45,383 nucleotides of DNA from assembly GCF_028281305.1 (NCBI RefSeq), contig NZ_JANQKD010000097.1, positions 1 to 45,383 of the forward strand, written 5' to 3'. The notes under the pieces were generated by a model. The model was given only the letters and a program-made list of their open reading frames with translations. It did no database searches and was not told where the DNA came from. The DNA comes from Pelagibius sp. Its GTDB lineage: Bacteria > Pseudomonadota > Alphaproteobacteria > Kiloniellales > Kiloniellaceae. The translations under genes were made by a program, and so were the position numbers. Shown piece by piece: positions 7,548-15,800 of the stretch. The stretch's first letter is position 1; each line of letters starts with the position of its first letter.

Positions 7548-9119
7548 TCAGATCGCATTCTTGCCCATCTGGTCAGCGATGTAGTCGGCCTGGCGCAGGG
7601 CCAGGGCGACAATCGTCAGGGTCGGGTTCTCCGCCGCGCCGGTGGTGAACTGGCTGCCGTCGGAGATGAACAGGTTGGCGATGTCGTGGGTCTGGCCCCA
7701 CTTGTTGACCACGCCGTCGCGCGGCTTCTCGCTCATCCGGTTGGTGCCCAGGTTGTGGGTCGAGGGATAAGGCGGCGTCGGGAAGGTCCTGACCGCGCCC
7801 ACCGCGTCATAGACCGCCGCCCCCTGCCGGTAGGCATGGTTGCGCATGGCGATGTCGTTGGCATGGTCGTCGAAGTGCACGTCGGGCACCGGCAGACCGT
7901 GCTGGTCCTTCATCGTCGCATGCAGGGTGATGCGGTTGGTCTCCTGCGGCATGTCCTCGCCCACCAGCCACATGCCGGCCATGTGATCGTACATGTCCAT
8001 CGCCGAGGTGAAGCCGCGCCCCCAGGCGCCGGGGTTGAGGAAGGCAGCCATGAACGGCAGGCCGAGCGACAGCGTTTCCATCTCGTAGCCGCCGACGAAG
8101 CCGCGCGAGGGATCGTTGACGGACTCGTCGGTGATGATCCCCGCCATGGTGGTGCCGCGGTACATGTGCACCGGGCGGTCGAAGACGGCATAGACGCTGC
8201 CGGTCATGTGGCGCATGTAGTTACGCCCCACCTGGCCGGAAGAGTTGGCAAGGCCGTCGGGATACATCGCCGAGGCGGAGTTCAACAGCAGCCGCGGCGA
8301 TTCGATGGAATTGCCGGCAACCGCCACTGCCCGCGCCTTCTGCCGGTGCTGCTTGCCCTCGGCATCGGCATAGAGCACGCCGGTGACCTTGCCGGAACTG
8401 TCGTGCTCGATCTGCAGCACCTGGCTGTTGGGCCGCACCTCCAGCTTGCCGGTCTCCTCGCCCTTGGGGATCTCCGCGTAGAGCGTCGACCACTTGGCGC
8501 CGGTCTTGCAGCCCTGAAAGCAAAAGCCGATCTGCTGGCAGGCACCGCGGCCGTCGCGGTCGGCGGAGTTGATCGCCATGCGGCCGGTGTGACAGCTCTT
8601 GTAGCCCAGCTTGTCGGCGCCGGCCTTCATGACCTTGAAGTTGTTGTTGCCCGGCAGGCCGTCGATGCCGTGGGTGCGGGTCACGCCCATGCGGTCTTCG
8701 GCCTTGGCGTACCAGGGCTCCATGTCGGCCAGCGTGATCGGCCAGTCCAGCAGGTTGGCGCCGGCGATGTCGCCGTAGGTGCTGCGCACCTTGAACTCGT
8801 GCTCCTGAAAGCGCAGCGAGGCGCCGGCCCAGTGCACGGTGGAGCCGCCCACCGCCTTGACGATCCAGGCCGGCAGGCCGGGAAAGTCCTTGGCGACCCG
8901 CCAGTCGCCGGAGGTGGTGCGCGCGTCGAGCCAGGAGATCTTGCCGAACATCCCCCATTCGTCGTTTTCGAAGTCGTCGATCTCGTGGCGGCCGCCGGCC
9001 TCCAGGATCACGGTTCGGATGCCTTTCAAAGCGAGCTCGGTGCCCAGCGTGCCGCCGCCGGCGCCGGAGCCGATGACGACGACGACAGAGTCGTCGTTCA
9101 GATCGAATGTCTTTGCCAT
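7548..9119 (-). CDS. GMC-family FAD oxidoreductase
   Basis: Flavoenzyme of 523 aa oxidising an alcohol or sugar. The N-terminal Rossmann motif VVVIGSGAGGGTLGTELALKG and the ILEAGG strand end bind FAD, and AVGGSTVHWAGASLR is the second GMC signature. The C-terminal GMC_oxred_C domain contains STHNLGTNRM and DGSQFTTGAAENPTLTIVALALR, with the expected active-site His and Asn region. Gluconate/2-keto-type membrane dehydrogenases have this large subunit plus a small Tat-exported subunit, and the small subunit gene lies immediately upstream (15-bp gap). This subunit has no signal of its own and may be exported by hitchhiking. GGAGG precedes the start. Substrate unknown. Confidence 0.93.
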   Translation of the reverse strand: MAKTFDLNDDSVVVVIGSGAGGGTLGTELALKGIRTVILEAGGRHEIDDFENDEWGMFGKISWLDARTTSGDWRVAKDFPGLPAWIVKAVGGSTVHWAGASLRFQEHEFKVRSTYGDIAGANLLDWPITLADMEPWYAKAEDRMGVTRTHGIDGLPGNNNFKVMKAGADKLGYKSCHTGRMAINSADRDGRGACQQIGFCFQGCKTGAKWSTLYAEIPKGEETGKLEVRPNSQVLQIEHDSSGKVTGVLYADAEGKQHRQKARAVAVAGNSIESPRLLLNSASAMYPDGLANSSGQVGRNYMRHMTGSVYAVFDRPVHMYRGTTMAGIITDESVNDPSRGFVGGYEMETLSLGLPFMAAFLNPGAWGRGFTSAMDMYDHMAGMWLVGEDMPQETNRITLHATMKDQHGLPVPDVHFDDHANDIAMRNHAYRQGAAVYDAVGAVRTFPTPPYPSTHNLGTNRMSEKPRDGVVNKWGQTHDIANLFISDGSQFTTGAAENPTLTIVALALRQADYIADQMGKNAI

Positions 9120-9134
9120 GGTCCGTCCTCCCGC

Positions 9135-9686
9135 TCAGGCTTCCAGCCAGTCGATGTCGTCGAAGCCGCGGCTGATGTAGCCGCCCTTCTCCGCCGAGGC
9201 GCCCTCGTAGCCGAACTTCGCCCAGACCTCCGGCTGGTTGTAGAGCCCGGTGATCAGGCCGCCGCGGATCTTCTGAAAGAAGGCGCCGTCCTCTATCGAA
9301 GTCAGGATGGCGACGCGGTCCTCCTCCCAGGCAACATCGCGGTAGCCGCCGCCGTGGCGCGCCTGGGCGGTCGCATCCAAGAGGTCGACGCCGCCTTCGA
9401 GCATGGCTTTCAACGCCGCGTCCTCGCCGGCCGAGGCGTCATAGCCGATCATCGCCTGGGCATAGAACTTGTCCGCCAGGTGATCGTGCGGATAGGTGTC
9501 GCGGGCCATCTGCACCAGCGTTGCCATACTCTCGGGCCGCAGGGTCTTCACCTCCATGGCCCAGGCCCCGCCGGAGCCCATCACGATCCCGCCGTTGACA
9601 ACGGCGATGATGCCGGCGGTGCCGGCCCCGGCGGTCTTCAGAAACCGCCGGCGCGTCACCTTCGTGCGCTTATCCAACGTCCTCAT
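9135..9686 (-). CDS. Gluconate 2-dehydrogenase subunit 3 family protein (Tat signal)
   Basis: Small subunit of a GMC-type dehydrogenase, 183 aa. The N-terminus VTRRRFLKTAGAGTAGIIAVVNGG is a textbook twin-arginine signal. The rest follows the subunit-3 pattern: MVQMARDTYPHDHLADKFYAQAM..., a central helical part, and the C-terminal GLYNQPEVWAKFGYEGASAEKGGYISRGFDDIDW. It probably carries the GMC subunit to the periplasm. A strong GAGGAGG ribosome site is present. No cytochrome c subunit gene is next to it, so electrons may pass to another carrier. Confidence 0.87.
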   Translation of the reverse strand: MRTLDKRTKVTRRRFLKTAGAGTAGIIAVVNGGIVMGSGGAWAMEVKTLRPESMATLVQMARDTYPHDHLADKFYAQAMIGYDASAGEDAALKAMLEGGVDLLDATAQARHGGGYRDVAWEEDRVAILTSIEDGAFFQKIRGGLITGLYNQPEVWAKFGYEGASAEKGGYISRGFDDIDWLEA

Positions 9687-9767
9687 GGGCTTTTCCTCCT
9701 CAGATCCTCTGCTTTGTTCTTCGTTCTCTGTTGTTTGCTTTTCCGGTTTCTCGCCGACCCGCTGCTT

Positions 9768-10163
9768 TCAGCGGTAGCGCCCGTGCTGTTGCAGCACCTC
9801 GATCTTGTAGCCGTCGGGGTCCTGCACGAAAAAGAAGGACGCCATCAACGCGCCGTCGCGGTGAAACTCCTTCATCGGATTAGGATTGAGACCGAGTTCC
9901 TCGAAGCGCTCGTGCTCCGCTTTCAGGTCCTCCACCGCGACCGCCAGATGTCCATAGCCGGTGCCGTGGGTATAGGGTTCGCTCTGATCCTTGTTGACCG
10001 TCAGTTCGACTTCGAAGTCGTTTTCGGGATTGCGCAGATAGATCAGCGTGAAGCCGTCGAAGTCGAAGCGGTCGGCGACATCCAGCCCGAAGGCCTTCTT
10101 GTAGAACTCCGTCGAGCGCGTCTCGTCCAGTACGCGGATCATGGTGTGGATGGCTTTGGCCAT
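9768..10163 (-). CDS. VOC-family (glyoxalase I-like) protein
   Basis: Vicinal-oxygen-chelate protein, 131 aa, closest in pattern to lactoylglutathione lyase. It starts with AIHTMIRVLDETRSTEFYKKAFGLDVADRF (first beta-alpha-beta-beta module) and ends with the second (GYGHLAVAVEDL...FFVQDPDGYKIEVLQQ). Metal ligands would be His6, Glu53, His72 and a Glu in the last strand (KIEVL), the usual glyoxalase I arrangement. It is first in the VOC/subunit-3/GMC unit. It may detoxify methylglyoxal or act on a product of the dehydrogenase. GAGGA precedes the ATG. The 299 bp between its start and the RHH gene hold no convincing gene. Confidence 0.88.
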   Translation of the reverse strand: MAKAIHTMIRVLDETRSTEFYKKAFGLDVADRFDFDGFTLIYLRNPENDFEVELTVNKDQSEPYTHGTGYGHLAVAVEDLKAEHERFEELGLNPNPMKEFHRDGALMASFFFVQDPDGYKIEVLQQHGRYR

Positions 10164-10462
10164 GGCGGTCGTCCTCGCTTTATCTGCTGGCTGCCTCGAT
10201 CAGGCCGCCCGCGACGTCTGGCGACAGCCAGCGCCAAGGGCGCGTCGCCGGCGCCATGAGAGGCAGAGCGCAGGCACACATCGGGCAGCAAAATTCACAA
10301 CCGGTGAAGAGCGGTCGGCACAGCTGTGCTTCCTCCCAGGCCGTCTGGCTTTGCGCGTTCTTTCGGCCGTTGGTGAGGAGTCTACAGCCCGGCAGCGGGC
10401 AGGTGGTGTTATGCCGCTACTACAGCAGCGGGGATACGCGACCCTCGCTGCAAGATCGCTGT

Positions 10463-10783
10463 CTAGACCGCGATGCTTTCTTCAACCGAAAGCTTGGCCG
10501 ATGGCCGAACCGATTGCGGAAAGCGTTCGTCGGTCAGGAACACCAGGCAGGCGCAACGCAGCAGCGAGGCGAAGTTGCTGATCTCGCCCTGAAGCTCCAG
10601 AACCTCTTCATAGAGTTCGGAGACAAATTGCGGCACCGTCATGTTCTGTGACCGCGCCATAGCCTCCAGAATATCCCAGAAACGGGCTTCCAGCCTGACA
10701 GAGGTGCTGTGGCCGTTGATGCGGATCGACCGCGTTACGAAACGATAGGTCTCAGGATCCTGTCCGGAAAAAACATGGCACAT
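10463..10783 (-). CDS. Ribbon-helix-helix domain protein
   Basis: Small DNA-binding-type protein, 106 aa, of the RHH_4 kind common in alphaproteobacteria. The ribbon is TRSIRINGHSTSVRLEARFW, followed by helix one (DILEAMARSQNMT) and helix two (VPQFVSELYEEVLE). The C-terminal part (GEISNFASLLRCACLVFLTDE) is the region usually conserved after it. GGGGAGG lies 8 nt before the start. No adjacent antitoxin/toxin partner is seen, so this looks like a stand-alone regulator. Target unknown. Confidence 0.82.
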   Translation of the reverse strand: MCHVFSGQDPETYRFVTRSIRINGHSTSVRLEARFWDILEAMARSQNMTVPQFVSELYEEVLELQGEISNFASLLRCACLVFLTDERFPQSVRPSAKLSVEESIAV

Positions 10784-11136
10784 GGGTCTGACCTCCCCAG
10801 GACAGCGTAAGGTCCGGTTCCGCGCGCAGCATCACCCGTCGCGCCTTGCGAACCGAAAACCTCACAGGGCGAACTTTTGTATTTCTTTGTTGCCAGAAGT
10901 ATGCGGAATCGAAGACCGCACTGTCCAGCCTCTCCTTTCGGGCCAGGTGGGTCAGGTCGGCTGGGTCAGGTCGGCTGGGCCAGGTCGGCTGGGTCAGGCC
11001 AGGCGGACGCGATTCCCGAGCCGGCCGACATATTCGCCAGCCGCAACGCAGCCGCGACAAGGCGACCCGGAGGAGGCTAAGCTGGCGACAGCGTGCGGCG
11101 GCTTGGACCGCAGGCCGGAGCAAGGAAACGCAGAAC
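10784..11136. other. Intergenic region with tandem repeats, no gene
   Basis: 353 bp between the divergent RHH and PhyH-type genes. Frames are open on both strands, but none has a ribosome site or protein-like composition. The region must carry both promoters. Its only clear structure is the 14-bp tandem repeat at 10949-11000. Confidence 0.6.
10949..11000. repeat. 14-bp tandem repeat, three full units plus part
   Basis: Units at 10949-10962 and 10963-10976 are identical GGGTCAGGTCGGCT; 10977-10990 has one change (T to C) and 10991-11000 is a partial GGGTCAGGCC. It lies 137-188 bp upstream of the PhyH-type start codon. Confidence 0.9.
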
Positions 11137-12009
11137 ATGCCCGATCATGCCGTATCAACAGAGCGCGCAACGGAGCTCCCCGAAGCGGCCATCACCGCCT
11201 TTCAGCGGGACGGAGTCGTCTGCCTGCGGCAGGCCTTTGGCCGGCACTGGCTGGACCTGCTTGATCGGGGCATCTCGGAAAACCTGCGCAGCCCAAGTCC
11301 GCGGCAGGAAGTTCGCCGCGCCCAGGACAACCAAGAGGGGCCGCGCTACATAGAGGATTTCTGGGTCTGGTCCGACTTCCCCGCCTTCGAATCCTTTGTG
11401 CGGCAGTCACCGGCCGCAGGCCTGGCGGCGCAACTGCTGGGCGCGCGCCGGATCAACCTGGTGATGGATAACTGGTTTCTGCGTGAGGCCGGCTCCACGT
11501 CTCGGCCGCCCTGGCACCATGACATCTCCTATTTCGACTTCGAGGGCAGCATGTGCGTGCTCTGGCTGCCGCTGGAGGCCACCAGCAAGTCGGAGGGGAT
11601 TTCCTTCGTGCGCGGCTCCCACCTCTGGAACCGCCTCTTTATGCGCACCTTCTTCGCCGATCACCGCCCTGCCGCCGCGCCAGGGATGGTCAACGGCAAG
11701 CTCTACGAGGCGCCGCCGGATATCGATGCCAACCCGCAGGACTACGAGCTTCTGTCCTTCGATTGCGCAGCCGGTGACTGCATTTTCTTCGACATGCGCT
11801 GTCTGCACGGCGCTCTTTCGGCCCATACGCCCGATCAGACGCGGCGGCGCTATACCCTGCGGATGGCCAAGGAAGACGCGCGGATCCGCTACCGCGGAGA
11901 CTGGGCCAAACAGGAGCGCGCCATTATGGAAGCCGCCGGCCACCGCGAAGGCGACGCGCTGGAGAGCGCATTCTTTCCGACTCTCTGGGAAAACCCGGGC
12001 CCGCTCTAG
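11137..12009 (+). CDS. Phytanoyl-CoA dioxygenase (PhyH) family protein
   Basis: Fe(II)/2-oxoglutarate-dependent oxygenase, 290 aa. Iron ligands are visible as His127-x-Asp129 (PPWHHDISYF) and the distal His224 (DMRCLHGALSAH), with an arginine at about 237-239 for 2-oxoglutarate (RRRYTLR). The N-terminal AFQRDGVVCLRQAF is the standard PhyH start. The ATG at 11137 is chosen because domain homology begins here and AAGGAAAC lies upstream. It is followed by 228 bp and then the BCCT operon on the same strand. Members hydroxylate lipids, ectoine or natural products. EctD hydroxylates ectoine, but I do not see enough to call this EctD. Substrate unknown. Confidence 0.83.
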   Translation: MPDHAVSTERATELPEAAITAFQRDGVVCLRQAFGRHWLDLLDRGISENLRSPSPRQEVRRAQDNQEGPRYIEDFWVWSDFPAFESFVRQSPAAGLAAQLLGARRINLVMDNWFLREAGSTSRPPWHHDISYFDFEGSMCVLWLPLEATSKSEGISFVRGSHLWNRLFMRTFFADHRPAAAPGMVNGKLYEAPPDIDANPQDYELLSFDCAAGDCIFFDMRCLHGALSAHTPDQTRRRYTLRMAKEDARIRYRGDWAKQERAIMEAAGHREGDALESAFFPTLWENPGPL

Positions 12010-12189
12010 ACGACCCCACCACAGGACCGCCACGTCCAGGCGCGCCAACGTCGTCTCGAGCACACTAAAGGTCGTGAGAAGCACACGGCGGCACTTGCGA
12101 GCATCTATCCTGGCCACTCAACCGGGGACAGCAGTTCCGGACCGTGCTACGGTCGCGCGACACCACGACTAAGCACAAGCAACAAAAAT

Positions 12190-12218
12190 GCTTCCGCAGC
12201 GCAAAAGAATGCGGAAGC
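12190..12218 (+). promoter_or_regulatory. Leader hairpin upstream of BCCT operon
   Basis: Inverted repeat GCTTCCGCA / TGCGGAAGC with an 11-nt loop, extended by weaker flanking pairs, 20 bp before the BCCT start. No T-run follows on the plus strand; on the minus strand five T follow. It may cap or mask the 5' end of the transporter mRNA, or stop antisense transcription. Confidence 0.4.
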
Positions 12219-12237
12219 GCATAACTGGGGGGTGTGC

Positions 12238-13821
12238 ATGCTGTTCAAGAATCCTGTCCTGATCATTTCCGTCGGACTCAGCGCCATCATCGGTATCTGG
12301 AGCGTCGTTTCACCGGATGACGTGACCGGCGCCGCCGTCGCCCTGACCAGCGGCGCGTTGGAGTACCTCGACTGGCTGTTCATGCTCACCTGTACCATGT
12401 TCGTCTTCCTCGTCGTCTACCTGGCGATCACCCGCTACGGCGAGATCAAGCTGGGCAAGGACGAAGAGGAGCCGGAGTTCTCGACCGCCTCCTGGATCGC
12501 CATGCTGTTTGCCGGCGGCATGGGCTCAGGCCTGCTGTTCTGGGGCGTGGCCGAGCCGATGTACCACTTCTACTCGCCGCCGGGCATGGACGGGGAGACC
12601 GCAGAAGCCGCGCGCATGGCCTTCGTCATCACCAACCTGCACTGGGGTTTTCACGCCTGGGCGATCTACGGCGTCTGTGCGCTGGTCATCGCCTATTTCG
12701 TGTTCCGCAAAGACGCCCCCTCCATGGTCTCGACGCCCATCGAATACGCCCTGCGCCCTCTGCTGGGCGACCGTGCGACCGGCGTCATCTCCGTAACCTC
12801 CGACGTGCTGGCGGTCATGGCGGTGGTCTTCGGGCTGGCCGGCTCGCTCGGCATGGGCACCCTGCTGGTGCGCTCGGGCCTTGCAGAGGTCTTCGGCACC
12901 GATCCGGCGTCGCTCACCGTGGCCATCGGCATCCTGGTGGTGATGACCATCGCCTTTCTGCTGTCCGCCTGCACCGGCGTCGACAAAGGCATCAAGATTC
13001 TTTCCAACCTCAACATGGTGATCGCCATCGTCATCATGCTGGTGGTGCTCTTCGCCGGTCCCACGACCTTCATCTTCAACGCCTTCGTGAACTCCATCGG
13101 CGACTATCTCAGCCAGTTCATCTTCCTGTCGTTCCGCATCTTCTCCTATGACGATTCGCTGCGTGGCTGGACCCACGGCTGGACGCTGACTTACCTCATC
13201 TGGTGGATCGCCTGGGGTCCCTTCGTGGGCATCTTCATCGCCCGCATCAGCCGCGGGCGCACCATTCGCGAGTTCTGCATCGGCGTGGTCATGGTGCCGA
13301 CGATCTTCTCCATGCTGTGGTTCGCCGTCTTCGGCGGCGCCTCGGTCTACATCGAGATGAACGGCGGCGGCGGCCTGGCGGAGGTGGTCTTCGAGGACGT
13401 CACCAAGGCGCTTTTCACCTTCTTCAGCTATCTGCCGGGCACCGGCCTGCTGAACATCCTGGCGGTGATTCTGATCTTCGTCTTCCTGGTGACCAGCGCC
13501 GATTCCGGAACCTTCGTCGTCTCCATGATGACCACCCGGGGCAATCTGAACCCGGATGTGCGCACCAAGCTGCTCTGGGGCATCATCATGTCGGCCATCA
13601 CCTTCGGCGTGCTGGTCTCCGGCAGCGTCACGGTGGCCAAGGCAATGGCGATCACCGGCGCCATACCCTTTACCTTCATCGTCTTCTTCCAACTGGTCGG
13701 GTTCTTCCGAGCCTTGCGAGAAGACGAGTCGCCGGAGAACCGCGACCTTCGCATGGCGCGGCGTATGGCGCACGCCCAGGCCCAGGTCCAGTCGGGCAGC
13801 GGCGGCGGATCGGCGGACTAG
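12238..13821 (+). CDS. BCCT-family betaine/carnitine/choline transporter
   Basis: Sodium- or proton-coupled secondary transporter of quaternary amines, 527 aa, about 12 membrane segments. The BCCT signature is seen as GGMGSGLLFWGVAEPMYHFYSPP (sodium/substrate region), the conserved Trp-rich TWWxxWxPFVG-like segment LIWWIAWGPFVGIFIARISRGRTIREF, and VTSADSGTFVVSMMTT. The ATG at 12238 is preceded by a G-run (GGGGGG) and is preferred to the GTG six bases upstream. It is the first gene of a tight three-gene operon with a double binding-protein lipoprotein and a universal stress protein (gaps 14 and 18 bp). Substrate could be glycine betaine, choline or a relative; the short C-terminal tail (about 30 residues after the last segment) argues against a BetP-like osmosensor. 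Confidence 0.93.
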   Translation: MLFKNPVLIISVGLSAIIGIWSVVSPDDVTGAAVALTSGALEYLDWLFMLTCTMFVFLVVYLAITRYGEIKLGKDEEEPEFSTASWIAMLFAGGMGSGLLFWGVAEPMYHFYSPPGMDGETAEAARMAFVITNLHWGFHAWAIYGVCALVIAYFVFRKDAPSMVSTPIEYALRPLLGDRATGVISVTSDVLAVMAVVFGLAGSLGMGTLLVRSGLAEVFGTDPASLTVAIGILVVMTIAFLLSACTGVDKGIKILSNLNMVIAIVIMLVVLFAGPTTFIFNAFVNSIGDYLSQFIFLSFRIFSYDDSLRGWTHGWTLTYLIWWIAWGPFVGIFIARISRGRTIREFCIGVVMVPTIFSMLWFAVFGGASVYIEMNGGGGLAEVVFEDVTKALFTFFSYLPGTGLLNILAVILIFVFLVTSADSGTFVVSMMTTRGNLNPDVRTKLLWGIIMSAITFGVLVSGSVTVAKAMAITGAIPFTFIVFFQLVGFFRALREDESPENRDLRMARRMAHAQAQVQSGSGGGSAD

Positions 13822-13835
13822 GGGGGAGACGAACC

Positions 13836-15782
13836 ATGACCAGATTCAGCAAAGCCGCCGCGCTCGCCCTCGTCCTCGCCGCCACCCTCGGCCTTGCGGC
13901 CTGCGCGGAGGAAGACGCGAAGATCGTGCGCGTCGCCTCGAAGAACTTCACCGAAAACATGCTGATGGCCGAGATGATGGCCCGCATCGCCGAAGAGGAC
14001 GGCCTGGCGGTGCAGCGGGCCATCCCCTACGGCTCCTCGGCGGAGACCTTCGAGGCTCTGAAGCAGGGGCGCATCGACCTCTATCCGGAGTACAACGGGA
14101 CCGGCCTGGTCTATCTCGGCCAGCCGCCTATGACCGACGGCGATGCGGCCCTGGCGCGGGTGCGCGAGCTCTATGGCGCCCTCGAGCTGGATTGGCGTGA
14201 GCGCCTCGGCTTCTCCAGCGACTACGTGCTGGTGGTCCGCCCGGAGGTCGCCCAGGCCCAGGGCATCACCAGGATCAGCGATCTCGCGCAGTTGGCGAGC
14301 GTCGACTTCGCCACCGACGACACCTTCGTCGAACGTCCGTTGGACGGCCTCAACCCCTTGGTGCGGCGCTACGGGCTGCGGCCCGGCAAGGTTCTGACCT
14401 ACAGCCTCGACGAAGGCGGCAAGGATGCCATCGCCCAGGCGGTGCTGGAAGGCGATGCCCTGGTCGGTGAACTGTTCCGCACCGACCAGCAGATCGACAG
14501 CTTCGACCTAGTTGTGCTGCAGGACGACCTCGCCTTCTTCCCGGTCTACGAGCCTTCCCCGCTGGTGCGCCGCGAGGCGCTGACCCGGTTTCCCGAACTG
14601 GGCCCCGCACTGGCCAAGCTGGAGAACAAGCTGACCGCCGACGCGATGCGCGAGATGATTGCCGAGGTCGAGCTGGAGGGGCGCAGTGTGGCTGCCGTCG
14701 CCTTCGACTATCTTGTCGCATCAGGCCTGCTGCAGGCGGCATCGGAAGCGGGCGACACCGGTGGCGGCGGGGCCGACCCCCTGGTGGTGGCGATGGGCGA
14801 GCTGGACTCGCTCGCCGGGCCGGCCGGAAAGGCCGTGCGCGCGGCACGCAGCGTCTTTCCCAAGCGCTCCGTCGTCGTCGAGCGCGCGCCCAACCCGCTC
14901 GATCTCGTCACCTCCGGGGCTGCACGCCTCGCGGTGGCCGGAGTCGATTCCTTCTACGACGTCGAGGGCGACAATGCCGTGCTGACCAGCCCGGCCGAAG
15001 CCTTGGGCGTGGTCGGCTTCCAAGTGGCCCATGTGATCACCCGCGAGAACGGCCCGGCCGGCCTGGCGGAGGTCGGCAAGCTGGGCGTCGGGCAGGCCGG
15101 CTCCTCCTCAGACCGGGTGGCGCGCATGGCGCTCGCCGGCATCGGGCTGGCCGAGGTGAACGTGGTCGCCGGCCAGGATGCGGAACTGGGCATCCAGTTC
15201 GAGGCCATGGCCAAGGGCCTGGTGGACGCCCTGTTCGTCATGGCCCCGCTCGGCGATACGGCGGTGCTGGAATTGCTGGAGGGCGGCTCGTTCAAGCTGC
15301 TGCCGATCCCGGGCTGGACCGAAGGCAACGCGCCGCTGCGCTTTTCCTTCCTGCGCCAGATCCAGATCCCGCAGGGCACCTACGACGGCCAGCAGGCCGC
15401 CATCGAGACGCTCGGGGTGCAGATGGTGCTGGCCGGTCCCTCCGGCGGACGGGAGGCTTTCGGCGCGCAGGGCCCCGGCACCACCGGCACGGCGGCGACG
15501 CAGCCCTTGCCGGCCTCCACCGTTCAGGAGCTCTCCAAGGCCCTGGGCTCGGCCGAGGCGGTCGACCCGGCAGCGCCCGCTGCCGCCGCGCTCAGGCCCA
15601 CGCTCGACGAAGGTCCGCAGCCGCTCGTCGCCGACCCGGCGACCTCGCTGATCAACCTCGTCGCCAGCCTGTTCCTGGTCTGGATGGTCTATCTCCTGGT
15701 CGCCAGACCGCGGCGCGCGCCGGATCAGCCCAGCGACATCCGCATAACACCGGCCAGGTCGGCCGACAGCACCGGCGAGTGA
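13836..15782 (+). CDS. Double substrate-binding lipoprotein: OpuAC/OsmF-like plus TAXI-like domains
   Basis: Exported 648-aa protein with two different binding-protein domains. Residues 1-22 are a lipoprotein signal ending in the lipobox LAAC (Cys23). Residues ~28-300 match OpuCC/OsmF-type betaine-binding proteins (VASKNFTENMLMAEMMARI, GRIDLYPEYNGTGLVYLG). Residues ~315-540 match TAXI-type TRAP receptors (VGQAGSSSDRV..., LVDALFVMAPLGDTAVLELL, IQIPQGTYDGQQAAIETLGVQ). After a Pro/Ala linker, residues ~604-623 are a single membrane helix with a 25-residue cytoplasmic or external tail. It would be tied to the membrane at both ends. BCCT carriers do not normally use binding proteins, so this may feed, gate or sense for the transporter. 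Start supported by a GGGGGG ribosome site. Confidence 0.85.
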   Translation: MTRFSKAAALALVLAATLGLAACAEEDAKIVRVASKNFTENMLMAEMMARIAEEDGLAVQRAIPYGSSAETFEALKQGRIDLYPEYNGTGLVYLGQPPMTDGDAALARVRELYGALELDWRERLGFSSDYVLVVRPEVAQAQGITRISDLAQLASVDFATDDTFVERPLDGLNPLVRRYGLRPGKVLTYSLDEGGKDAIAQAVLEGDALVGELFRTDQQIDSFDLVVLQDDLAFFPVYEPSPLVRREALTRFPELGPALAKLENKLTADAMREMIAEVELEGRSVAAVAFDYLVASGLLQAASEAGDTGGGGADPLVVAMGELDSLAGPAGKAVRAARSVFPKRSVVVERAPNPLDLVTSGAARLAVAGVDSFYDVEGDNAVLTSPAEALGVVGFQVAHVITRENGPAGLAEVGKLGVGQAGSSSDRVARMALAGIGLAEVNVVAGQDAELGIQFEAMAKGLVDALFVMAPLGDTAVLELLEGGSFKLLPIPGWTEGNAPLRFSFLRQIQIPQGTYDGQQAAIETLGVQMVLAGPSGGREAFGAQGPGTTGTAATQPLPASTVQELSKALGSAEAVDPAAPAAAALRPTLDEGPQPLVADPATSLINLVASLFLVWMVYLLVARPRRAPDQPSDIRITPARSADSTGE

Positions 15783-15800
15783 TCGGGGGAGGACGCGCCA

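Noticed and set aside
10164..10462. Open frames in the 299-bp gap between the VOC and RHH genes
   Set aside because: No ribosome site, no domain pattern, and strong codon bias unlike neighbours; treated as promoter DNA without a gene.
13203..13835. N-terminal extension of the double binding-protein gene into the BCCT gene
   Set aside because: The lipoprotein signal and ribosome site fix the start at 13836, and the extension is an out-of-frame reading of BCCT membrane segments.
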